Assembly (NCBI GenBank): GCA_964470025.1
Contig: CAYXZR010000002.1
Span: 8,603-72,602 of the forward strand
DNA: 64,000 nucleotides
Direction of reading: 5' to 3'
DNA from: CAYXZR01 sp964470025
Lineage (GTDB): Bacteria; Patescibacteriota; Patescibacteriia; Buchananbacterales; UBA6539
The notes beneath the pieces are model-generated. The model was not told the DNA's origin. It did no database searches and worked only from the letters and a program-made list of their open reading frames with translations. Each line of letters opens with the position of its first letter. The stretch's first letter is position 1. The translations under genes and the position numbers were made by a program. Below, piece after piece: positions 48,049 to 56,009 of this stretch.

Positions 48049-50296
48049 CACCTAAATAAGTAAGCTGAGGATCATGCTCTTCTTCAGAAGGCAGTTTCTT
48101 TGGCGGAGTGACAGGAAGTGAGACAAAGAATCGAGAGCCCTTACCCTTACCCGCGCTCTCTGCACCGAGCGTACCGCCATGAGCATCAGCAATCATCTTA
48201 GCCACAAAAAGACCAAGTCCCAGCCCTTCGGTATGCATCTGGAAACTTCCCTTCGCGCGAGAAAATTTTCTAAACAAATGCGGAAGTGTTTCCTTATCAA
48301 CTCCAGTACCCGTGTCTTTTACACTAAACGTCACCATGCCTTCAGGCTCATTATCAATGGTTACTTCTATTGAGCCTTCATTAGTATACTTAATCGCATT
48401 GTCTACAAAATTCATCATCACTTCGTGCAACTTACGATCAGTCATAACTTGTGGCAATTTCTTCTTTGGCTTCTTAAATGTTAACTTCAATCCCTTCTTG
48501 TCAGCATTTACTTTCAAATTTTCTACTACCTCAGCTGCCTTATCTTCCAACTGTGTTAATTCAAAATTGTACTCCTGGCGACCGGACTCAATACGAGAAA
48601 TATCAAGCAAGTTCTCCACTAGATCAATAAGTCGCTCATTTGCCTGAAACACTTTATCAAGTTGTGTTACCACTTTTTTCGACACCTTACCAAATGAGCC
48701 TTCCTGCAACATCGAAATATACCCCTTAATCACAGTCAATGGCGTACGAAGTTGATGAGAAGCAATTGAAATAAAGTCTGACTTCATCCGATCCATTTCA
48801 CGCAGCTGTTCATTTGCCGCTCGGAGTTCTTTAGTAGCATCATCCACTCGCTTCTGCAACGTACGGTTAAATTCCTTAAGCTCTTCATACAGCTGAGCAT
48901 TCTCAACCGCGATAGCTACTTGCCCTGCGATCAACTCAAGCACATTCAAGTCTTGTTGGGTATATAGATCTCCTGACTTCTTAGTACCAAGTGCGATCAC
49001 ACCAATAATTTTATCTTTAACAGTAAGTGGAATAATCAAGGAAATGTCAGCGGAATGCAGTGCATAAAGTAATTCTTTATTATGTGGCTGATATTCTCCA
49101 GCCTCATACATTGCCTTTCTTTCATCGATAGCAAGGATATGATTATCTGAAACAGAAAACTCTTTTAACATATCAGATTCTTTACCCCTAGCCAAAAGCT
49201 CGGGCTCACCTTTTCTGAACCCTGAACTATATTTTACTTGCAGCTCACTATCTACAGATAATAAAACAACAGCGCTCTTGGTTGGATGAAAAGACTCTTC
49301 TACTAGGTTGCAAACTGAATTCAATAGAGTATCTAAATCAATAATTCTTGATGTTTTATCATTAACTGAATTTAAAAGTTTATCTGGATTATAAGATTGC
49401 TTATACAAAAAAGAACTTGTAATTTTTTCGAAATACTTTCTTAACGGTGCATAGCCAATAACGACCAAAATACCTGAAACTAAACCTGACGCAATATTGG
49501 GTGACAAGAATGAATTAGAACCAGAACTAAAAGCTAATCCAAACAGTGAAGAAAGTAAAGTAAAAACTAATGTTACGATTGCAAGACTTAAACTAAAAAT
49601 AAAAGACCTAAAGACTACTGTACGCACATCCATGAGTCTATATTTAACTATTGCATAAGTAATAACTATCGGATATAAAGCAAATAAAATAACTGGATAA
49701 GGTGGCACTTGAACATTAAATGTAATAAAAAATACACTACCACCACCACTAAAACCTAATAATGAGGAAAGGAAAACATACCTTAATTGACTATACGCCG
49801 CTCCAGTCTTCTGCAACATTTCCCTATAAAGTATGAATAATGAAAATGCAACCGCACCAAAAAAATGAAGAGTAAAGTATATGTAAAGCGGACCAGCATT
49901 ACACACAAAGTTAAAAATATACTTTGGTAACACGTCATCAACAAAATAATGTGTGGGATTAAAAATAGTAAAAATTAAGCTCAAAACATAAGATATGTAG
50001 AGGTAAGCTTTATACTTCTTATACCTATCAATCAACGAGATTATAAAATGCAAATAAAGCGTCGGAATAAAGATGGCTGCTCCATGAAGCACATAATTCG
50101 AAACCCATGCCACAGACTCGCTTTCAGCAGAGATCATGAAAAAATAACCAAGACTCCAAACAGAGGTAAAAATATTTAGCCTCAACCAAGCTTGATTCAT
50201 CTTTCTTTTTCTATTTCTGAAAAATGCCACAATACCAGATAGTAACGCGATTACACTACCCAAACCCAATGAAATTAAGAAATAATTTAACAACAT
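48041..50296 (-). CDS. 7TM-GAF sensor histidine kinase
   Basis: 751 residues. Seven or so N-terminal membrane helices (to about residue 235) of the histidine-kinase 7TM type, a GAF domain (about 310-470, LIIPLTVKDKIIGVIALGTKKSG), a coiled coil, the HisKA box with phospho-His514 (SHQLRTPL), and HATPase boxes N (NFVDNAIKYT), G1 (DTGTGVDKE), F and G2 (GLGLGLFVAKMI). Located between the unknown 533-aa gene and the metallopeptidase, all joined end to end. No receiver domain is attached. Confidence 0.93.
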   Translation of the reverse strand: MLLNYFLISLGLGSVIALLSGIVAFFRNRKRKMNQAWLRLNIFTSVWSLGYFFMISAESESVAWVSNYVLHGAAIFIPTLYLHFIISLIDRYKKYKAYLYISYVLSLIFTIFNPTHYFVDDVLPKYIFNFVCNAGPLYIYFTLHFFGAVAFSLFILYREMLQKTGAAYSQLRYVFLSSLLGFSGGGSVFFITFNVQVPPYPVILFALYPIVITYAIVKYRLMDVRTVVFRSFIFSLSLAIVTLVFTLLSSLFGLAFSSGSNSFLSPNIASGLVSGILVVIGYAPLRKYFEKITSSFLYKQSYNPDKLLNSVNDKTSRIIDLDTLLNSVCNLVEESFHPTKSAVVLLSVDSELQVKYSSGFRKGEPELLARGKESDMLKEFSVSDNHILAIDERKAMYEAGEYQPHNKELLYALHSADISLIIPLTVKDKIIGVIALGTKKSGDLYTQQDLNVLELIAGQVAIAVENAQLYEELKEFNRTLQKRVDDATKELRAANEQLREMDRMKSDFISIASHQLRTPLTVIKGYISMLQEGSFGKVSKKVVTQLDKVFQANERLIDLVENLLDISRIESGRQEYNFELTQLEDKAAEVVENLKVNADKKGLKLTFKKPKKKLPQVMTDRKLHEVMMNFVDNAIKYTNEGSIEVTIDNEPEGMVTFSVKDTGTGVDKETLPHLFRKFSRAKGSFQMHTEGLGLGLFVAKMIADAHGGTLGAESAGKGKGSRFFVSLPVTPPKKLPSEEEHDPQLTYLGDE

Positions 50297-51898
50297 CTAT
50301 ACTCCAAGCTTAGTAAAATCACTATTAATAGTTACGTACTTAGCCAGATCAACTAAACTACTAAAGGTTACATTAATACCATGGTGCGGCTCTACATGAA
50401 CATCTCCAATATAAGTTATCTCATTTGGTAAATTACTTAGGTATGATTCAAGCTTACCTTGCATCGCATAAATTGCACCTTGTAAAGCAGAGCATGAGAC
50501 AGAGGGATTAGATTGACCATACACCAACCAAGCATCGTCAACACTATTTACGTCTACACTGCCGTGCCAATGGCAAATGGCTAATCCACTTTCGACTAAT
50601 TTATGAGCAAATAAAGATGACCTATGAAAATAATAATCAATCGCAGCAACAACAACATTTGCAACTGCATGAGAAAGTATTACGCGAGAATCAAACGAAG
50701 GGCGATAATTGGCAGACAGTTCTATTCCTTTAGGCATTTGTAACATCATCTGACCTTTATAGATACCCATCTTAACAACATCCTTAGCTTTATCTAGCTT
50801 AGTCTTATTAGCACCAGATCTAGTTGTTAAAACCCAGACCTCAGGAATGCCAACTAATAAATCTTTACCTGCAACATTAACTTCAAGGTAAAAGTCACCA
50901 AACCTGTCATAAAAATCAGATGGAATTTCATTTTTTTCATAAGCCAATTTAGCGACAGATACAGGAAGCTGCCTTGCAAGAAAACCATAACTCATTCCAT
51001 TTCTCTTATCTAGATGCAAAGAACCGATCCATCTATAAAAAGGATTTCTAAAAAGTAATTCTGAAATATCCTTACCCTTAGGGAATAGCTCCGACTCATC
51101 AAAAATCGGACCTGCATCAACCATATCGCTAATATATGGGCTTAAATATTCTGAATCAAAATCAAAATGGTCCTTAAGAATATTAAAATCATCAAGACTT
51201 GGTGGCACTACAGGTGCGTAAACCTTAGTTAATAAGGAGTCTAGAATATCCTGAGTAAAATTTTCCGACCTAACATCAAATACAGGATTAGACATATTAA
51301 AGGAATACAACATCCAGTTTGACTCATTAAATTGAACGATAAGATTACTCATTGTATCTGCAAATAAATTTAAAGCTAAGTCGGCATGCTCATTAAATGT
51401 CAGATTTTTTTTATTAAAATCTCGATCATATACTAAAGTAACTATCGGATTTCGCTTAAAACTATTAGTAAAGTCCATAGCCAGCAACTCATTCTCTCGC
51501 AAAAAAGTAAAGATGGCTATATCTTTTTTTAATTTTTTTCCGAATATAAAATTCCAAAAATTATTTAAATAGAGTGACTTTAGTGACTTATATACACTCT
51601 TAGTGGTCCTAAAAGTATGTGAAAAAATCTGTTTATTTACATACAAAAAAATACCAACTCTCTTTACCTTACTCCTCCATGATAGATGAGTAAGGTTATC
51701 TTCAAAATCAAGTACTTCCACACCCAGTTTTTCCATTGAACTAATCAATTTATCCATGAATTCCTTTTCATGAATACTAAGTTTTCTAGTTGCAACGGAT
51801 AAAAAAGTAACCTTAAGATCATGAGCCATTTCTTTTGAACTTAACTCAATTTCACTTCTAAGCCCTAATATCTTTTTGATCTGATAAATATTAATCAT
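50297..51898 (-). CDS. Unknown 533-aa protein preceding the histidine kinase
   Basis: Not recognised. Soluble, no signal peptide or membrane helix. The N-terminal region is lysine-rich and helical, followed by an alpha/beta core. Distinctive C-terminal elements are CHWHGSVDVNSVDDAW, VSCSALQGAIYAMQGKLESYL and GDVHVEPHHGINVTF, with clustered His residues that could bind metal. Base use is AT-richer than flanking genes. Its stop abuts the kinase start (50297/50296), so a role in the same signalling unit is likely, perhaps as sensor partner. A TATAAT-type extended promoter is upstream. Confidence 0.7.
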   Translation of the reverse strand: MINIYQIKKILGLRSEIELSSKEMAHDLKVTFLSVATRKLSIHEKEFMDKLISSMEKLGVEVLDFEDNLTHLSWRSKVKRVGIFLYVNKQIFSHTFRTTKSVYKSLKSLYLNNFWNFIFGKKLKKDIAIFTFLRENELLAMDFTNSFKRNPIVTLVYDRDFNKKNLTFNEHADLALNLFADTMSNLIVQFNESNWMLYSFNMSNPVFDVRSENFTQDILDSLLTKVYAPVVPPSLDDFNILKDHFDFDSEYLSPYISDMVDAGPIFDESELFPKGKDISELLFRNPFYRWIGSLHLDKRNGMSYGFLARQLPVSVAKLAYEKNEIPSDFYDRFGDFYLEVNVAGKDLLVGIPEVWVLTTRSGANKTKLDKAKDVVKMGIYKGQMMLQMPKGIELSANYRPSFDSRVILSHAVANVVVAAIDYYFHRSSLFAHKLVESGLAICHWHGSVDVNSVDDAWLVYGQSNPSVSCSALQGAIYAMQGKLESYLSNLPNEITYIGDVHVEPHHGINVTFSSLVDLAKYVTINSDFTKLGV

Positions 51899-51945
51899 TC
51901 TCTAAGCCTTCTAGCGGCAATTAGTAATAAAGATAATCACTTAAT

Positions 51946-51954
51946 ATTATACCA
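51946..51954 (-). promoter_or_regulatory. Extended -10 promoter of the unknown/kinase/peptidase operon
   Basis: TGG-TATAAT on the minus strand, about 47 nt before the ATG at 51898. Confidence 0.6.
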
Positions 51955-51988
51955 CGATAGCACTCTTTAGTGAATGGCAATCAAGAAT

Positions 51989-52006
51989 AAAAAAAGCCTT
52001 TCGGCC
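51989..52006 (-). terminator. Weak terminator of the acyl-CoA ligase gene
   Basis: Short stem GGCC / GGCT with a GAAA tetraloop and seven T on the minus strand, 22 bases after the 52029 stop. Confidence 0.55.
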
Positions 52007-52028
52007 ACTCTATAAATAACCACTAAAA

Positions 52029-53783
52029 CTAATACCCACGATGAGGTTGATTGTACATTTTTTCAATCTGTGATTGATAATGCTGCTCCACAACTCTACG
52101 TCGGAGCTTCAAGGTTGGAGTCAATTCATCTTTTTCTTGAGAAAACCCTTCCATACTTGGAATGTAAAAGTTACGAATACACTCCCAGTCAGCCAACTGT
52201 CTATTAATTTTCTCAATTCGCTCAGCGATAAACGCACGAAGCTGTGGTGTTCCGATCATCTCATCAGGCTCACCTACTTCTACACCACGTCGCTCAAGCT
52301 CACGCGGCACATCTTGCCAGTCAGGGATAATCAACGCAACCAAGTATCCTCGCCCATCACCAAAAACAGCAGATTGACTAATATAGCGATCGTTATTTAA
52401 CAGCGACTCGAGTTGTTCTGGCCAAGCAATCTTTCCATTGGCAAGAGAAATCATCTCTTTTTTTCTACCAATAACTGTGAGATATCCTTCTTCATCGATA
52501 TATCCCAAGTCACCGGTATGAAACCAACCCTCTTTATCTATCACCTCATCAGTTAGCGCTGGATTTCGATAATACCCCTTCATCACCATCGGCCCTCGAG
52601 TCAAAATCTCCTTGTCATGATTAATTTGCAACTCTACTCCAGGAAGTTTTTGCCCTACAGTTCCTGGCTTTACTGCTCCAGGACGATTAACAGTAATCAC
52701 TGGCGCTGTTTCAGTTAATCCATATCCTTCATAAATAGGTACTCCGATGCGACTAAAAAATCGCACCAGCTTATGGTTCAAACTTGCTCCACCAGAAATA
52801 GTAAATTTAATTTTACCACCAAGCTTTGCTCGAATTTTTTTAAAAATTACCCGGTCAGCAATAATATGCTTAAAGGTTCCCTTCTCTTGTTTCAAAGCCC
52901 AGATAAATAACCGATGTGATAACTTACCTTTTTGCTTAAGTCCCTCCCAAATAGATCGATGTAGTTTCTCATACACTCGAGGAACTGACACAAGCACTGT
53001 CGGACGTACTTCTAGTAAATTTTGCTTGAGCTGTTTCACACCTTCGGCATGTGCTATAGCAGATCCACGACACAGCATCGGCGCATAATATCCAGCAGTT
53101 CGCTCAAAAATATGTGACAACGGTAAAAACGACAATAACGTATCGGTCTCTGACAGTGGCATTACTGTTGCAGCAGCTTCTGCGTTGAGCAACAAACTAT
53201 GATGTGAAAGCATCACACCTTTAGGCACTGCGGTAGTACCTGATGTGTAGATGATCGTTGCAACATCATCAGGATGAGTAACTGTTTCGATAACCTCCTC
53301 TGACTTACGACCTATTTTACGAAATGCATCATAGCTAATCACTCGCTTGTCAGCATCAAAATTCTCATTTTCTTTAAGATCTTTGTAAATTACTGTTTCC
53401 AAATGAGGCAGCTCATGCATGATAAGCATCACCTTAATAAAAAGGTTCTGTTGACTAACATACAGAACCTTTGCTTTAGAATCGTTTAAAATGTGTTTGA
53501 TAATTGTAGGTGAAACAGTAGTATGTACTGGCACGACAATTCCTCCGAGGCGTAGAGTTGCGATATCAAGACGGACCCACGCTTCAGAGTTTTCTGATAA
53601 TATTGCGACCCGATCTCCTTGTCGCACACCGAGCTCAAAAAGCCCTCGAGCTGTTTCAGTAATGCGCCATTTCATTCCCTTGAAAGTAATTGGCGCGTAG
53701 CTACCAAATGCTTTCGAGTACAAACATGGGCGCTTTGGAAAGCGCTGTGCAGTTATATCAAATTTTTCCGGAATCGTATTCAT
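52029..53783 (-). CDS. Long-chain fatty acid-CoA ligase (AMP-forming)
   Basis: 584 residues. Adenylate-forming enzyme signature IYTSGTTAVPKGVMLSH, then the A5 motif EGYGLTETAP, GWFHTGDLGYIDEEGYLTVIGRKKEMI (the hinge and C-terminal subdomain) and the GKIAWPEQLE block with Lys positioned as the catalytic lysine. Activates free fatty acids, plausibly taken up from a host or environment, for lipid synthesis. Its promoter contains a perfect inverted repeat. Confidence 0.9.
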   Translation of the reverse strand: MNTIPEKFDITAQRFPKRPCLYSKAFGSYAPITFKGMKWRITETARGLFELGVRQGDRVAILSENSEAWVRLDIATLRLGGIVVPVHTTVSPTIIKHILNDSKAKVLYVSQQNLFIKVMLIMHELPHLETVIYKDLKENENFDADKRVISYDAFRKIGRKSEEVIETVTHPDDVATIIYTSGTTAVPKGVMLSHHSLLLNAEAAATVMPLSETDTLLSFLPLSHIFERTAGYYAPMLCRGSAIAHAEGVKQLKQNLLEVRPTVLVSVPRVYEKLHRSIWEGLKQKGKLSHRLFIWALKQEKGTFKHIIADRVIFKKIRAKLGGKIKFTISGGASLNHKLVRFFSRIGVPIYEGYGLTETAPVITVNRPGAVKPGTVGQKLPGVELQINHDKEILTRGPMVMKGYYRNPALTDEVIDKEGWFHTGDLGYIDEEGYLTVIGRKKEMISLANGKIAWPEQLESLLNNDRYISQSAVFGDGRGYLVALIIPDWQDVPRELERRGVEVGEPDEMIGTPQLRAFIAERIEKINRQLADWECIRNFYIPSMEGFSQEKDELTPTLKLRRRVVEQHYQSQIEKMYNQPHRGY

Positions 53784-53805
53784 AGCTTCAAAAAAAGACT
53801 ACTTA

Positions 53806-53835
53806 AGCATATCGCTAAATTAAGCGATACGTCAA
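53806..53835 (-). promoter_or_regulatory. Promoter of the acyl-CoA ligase with inverted-repeat operator
   Basis: -35 TTGACG, 18-bp spacer, -10 TATGCT on the minus strand. The spacer is almost entirely a perfect inverted repeat TATCGCT-N6-AGCGATA (53810-53829), overlapping the -10. A repressor bound here would block polymerase. Confidence 0.6.
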
Positions 53836-53880
53836 GTTTATTTACAGATTAAACATACTCCTATAAGATAGCCAACACAT

Positions 53881-53953
53881 GCCCCCATAGTTTAACCGGA
53901 TAAAACGAGGACCTCCTAAGTCTTAGATCTTGGTTCAAGTCCAGGTGGGGGCA
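53881..53953 (+). tRNA. tRNA-Arg (anticodon CCT)
   Basis: 73 nt cloverleaf: acceptor GCCCCCA/TGGGGGC, D arm GTTT/AAAC, anticodon arm AGGAC-CTCCTAA-GTCTT, T arm CTTGG-TTCAAGT-CCAGG. Reads AGG. Discriminator A; CCA is not encoded (next bases AAT), so it depends on the CCA-adding enzyme. Confidence 0.95.
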
Positions 53954-53956
53954 AAT

Positions 53957-53988
53957 AAAAAAGCACATCATGTATTTCTGATGTGCTT
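53957..53988 (-). terminator. Terminator of the SPFH gene, possibly shared with tRNA-Arg
   Basis: Ten-bp stem AAGCACATCA / TGATGTGCTT. Six T follow on the minus strand; on the plus strand the U-run is poor. Confidence 0.85.
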
Positions 53989-54002
53989 GTATTGTAATCA
54001 CG

Positions 54003-54743
54003 TTACCCTTCCTGCGCGGAGGAAGACGCTAAAGTGCGTTCACCATCTCCCTGAAGAGATGCAACCAATGGAAATCCGACAAGCACGGCCGCAAACGTGT
54101 GATCAATTTCTGAAACTTCTGTATCCAACAGCTTTGCAGCCTCTTGCAATGCCTTTACTCTAAGACTAGCGCCGACTTCAGCGTTAATGAGGTTTGCAGT
54201 TTCAGGCGTGGGAGCACAGTCTGTTAATGAAAAACGGACAAACTCAATTCCCCACTTCTCGGAAAATTCTTTCACAGCTTCAAGTAATTTTTCCGATATC
54301 TGTTCTTGCTGTTCAGCCAGACTACCGTGATCATGCTGAGACAATTCCTCACGCAACACACTCATGCATAAATCATTTACAGACTGGTCGAGATCATCGA
54401 TCTCAAAAAGTGCCTTGTATACGTCAGTGACTCTAAAAAGTACAATAGCGCTGACCGTAAAGATAAGGCCATCTTTGAGAAGTATTCGCTGGCGGTCAAA
54501 GTGAAGTGTCTGTTGACGCACATGTCTTGTACGCAAATTTTCAATGAATGGCACTAAAATTAGTATGCCTGGCTTCATGATTTTAGGTTCACCGTTGCGG
54601 TCACGAACCGCTTTTCCAAATCGGAGTTTAATCCCCAAAGAACCTTCCTGAACAAACTTAAAGGTCTTTAGCAGTCCTGTTATTGCAGCAACAATCGCCA
54701 TAATAGCACTGATTGTCAAGTCACCTAACATACCGCCTAACAT
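54003..54743 (-). CDS. SPFH/band 7 domain protein
   Basis: 246 residues. A hydrophobic start (MLGGMLGDLTISAIMAIVAAIT), then the SPFH core: EGSLGIKLRFGKAVRDRNGEPKIMKPGILILVPFIENL and QQTLHFDRQRILLKDGLIFTVSAIVLFRV, followed by a helical region. Paralogous in fold to the slipin at 4713 but clearly divergent and GC-richer. AAAGGAG lies 8 nt before the ATG. It has its own promoter with an inverted repeat and its own terminator. Confidence 0.85.
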   Translation of the reverse strand: MLGGMLGDLTISAIMAIVAAITGLLKTFKFVQEGSLGIKLRFGKAVRDRNGEPKIMKPGILILVPFIENLRTRHVRQQTLHFDRQRILLKDGLIFTVSAIVLFRVTDVYKALFEIDDLDQSVNDLCMSVLREELSQHDHGSLAEQQEQISEKLLEAVKEFSEKWGIEFVRFSLTDCAPTPETANLINAEVGASLRVKALQEAAKLLDTEVSEIDHTFAAVLVGFPLVASLQGDGERTLASSSAQEG

Positions 54744-54770
54744 AATGTCGTCTCCTTTTTAAGGTGCAAA

Positions 54771-54810
54771 TGTGATATTGATTTCTATCACAAAAACATC
54801 TTCATGTCAA
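54771..54810 (-). promoter_or_regulatory. SPFH promoter with inverted-repeat operator
   Basis: -35 TTGACA (54805-54810), 17-bp spacer, -10 TAGAAA (54782-54787) on the minus strand. The inverted repeat TGTGATA-N8-TATCACA (54771-54792) straddles the -10. Confidence 0.6.
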
Positions 54811-54833
54811 TAAGCGTGATATATAAAAATATA

Positions 54834-54842
54834 TGTTATACT
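54834..54842 (+). promoter_or_regulatory. Extended -10 promoter of the MFS gene
   Basis: TGT-TATACT, 6 nt before the ATG of a 6-codon ORF at 54849. Confidence 0.6.
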
Positions 54843-54848
54843 ATACGC

Positions 54849-54869
54849 ATGCGAAAGGAGATCAATTAA
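54849..54869 (+). CDS. Six-codon upstream ORF (MRKEIN)
   Basis: Its ATG would be at or next to the predicted transcription start, and its codons for Lys-Glu form the AAAGGAG site of the following gene. The TAA stop is 3 bases before the TTG start at 54873. Possible translational coupling; coding unproven. Confidence 0.3.
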   Translation: MRKEIN

Positions 54870-54872
54870 CTA

Positions 54873-56009
54873 TTGACCACGTTTTTTCTTACTGCATTAA
54901 TTTCACTTGCAGTATCACTACCAGTCTATAGTCAATCATCATTTTTAGATCAACTTATTGGCATTAGTAATACTGCCATTTTTTTGATGGGCGCAGCTGC
55001 AACTACTGTACTAGTAATTTTGGTGTACCCTGCCCTGATTAGAAAATACGGAAACTATCTCACCACAGTTGGAGCATGCGTGACGGCAATTTTTGCCATG
55101 GTGTTTCTAACGCACGAACTTGATGTCTGGGTACTACTGATGCTATTTATCATGCAGTATACCTGCTTTGCTATCATCGGAATTAATTTAGATATTTTTT
55201 TAGAAAGCGTTTCAGACGATGAACATACTGGACGTATACGAACACTAAATAGCACCATCAGAGCATTAGCCTCAATCAGTACACCACTAGTCATGGGATA
55301 CTTAGTAAGCACACATTCACTAAGCTTCCCCTACATGGTTTCTGCACTCGCACTAATTCCAGTAGTGATCGTTCTTTTACTGAAGCGAAATACAATGAGA
55401 CAAAAAGAAGTGTTCCCCCATCATCGTTTTCGCGACATTAACCGCACGGTTCGTAAATCAAAAAGCCTTCGATGTGTCTTCGAGCTACAATTTGTACTCC
55501 AGATGTTTTATGGCTTGATGGTATTTTACACTCCGATCTACCTAAACGAACACCTGGGCATTCCATGGGATGAGCTTGGTTTAATTTTCACTATCATGCT
55601 TACCCCATTTATTATTTTTCAAATTCCAGCCGGCACACTAGCAGACAAATATTTTGGCGAAAAAGAAATCACCATAGTTGGCATTATCATAATGGCACTA
55701 TCGCTAATTGCAGCATTTGCCACCACAAGTGCCAACGGCATTATCTGGATCGTCATATTGTTTGCATCCCGAGTAGGCGCGGTACTACTAGAGGCAATGA
55801 TTGAGACACACTTTTTCAAACACGTTAACGCCGATGATCTTGATTTTATCGATGCCTATAGAGCAGTACGACCAACCGGATGGTTGGTCGCATCAGCAGT
55901 CTCACTGCTATTTATTGGTATTTTCCCATTGCAATACATGTTTTTACTTATTGCAATAATTATTTTACTAGCCCTCAAACCAGCACTAGCGCTGCCAGAC
56001 ACTAAGTAG
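54873..56009 (+). CDS. MFS transporter, TTG start
   Basis: 378 residues with about 10-12 membrane helices and no soluble domain. The loop between helices 2-3 is short (YPALIRKYG); a basic central loop (KRNTMRQKEVFPHHRFRDINRTVRKSK) separates two halves, and NEHLGIPWDELGLIF and GTLADKYFGEKE resemble MFS loop motifs. Substrate unknown. The start TTG is set by the GGAG 12 nt upstream and by lack of any upstream ATG in frame before a stop. Convergent with, and overlapping by 8 bases, the ATP-grasp fusion. Confidence 0.8.
   Translation: MTTFFLTALISLAVSLPVYSQSSFLDQLIGISNTAIFLMGAAATTVLVILVYPALIRKYGNYLTTVGACVTAIFAMVFLTHELDVWVLLMLFIMQYTCFAIIGINLDIFLESVSDDEHTGRIRTLNSTIRALASISTPLVMGYLVSTHSLSFPYMVSALALIPVVIVLLLKRNTMRQKEVFPHHRFRDINRTVRKSKSLRCVFELQFVLQMFYGLMVFYTPIYLNEHLGIPWDELGLIFTIMLTPFIIFQIPAGTLADKYFGEKEITIVGIIIMALSLIAAFATTSANGIIWIVILFASRVGAVLLEAMIETHFFKHVNADDLDFIDAYRAVRPTGWLVASAVSLLFIGIFPLQYMFLLIAIIILLALKPALALPDTK

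Noticed and set aside
54771..54792. CRP/FNR-type binding site
   Set aside because: The TGTGA and TCACA halves are 12 bases apart, not 6, so it does not fit the CRP consensus.
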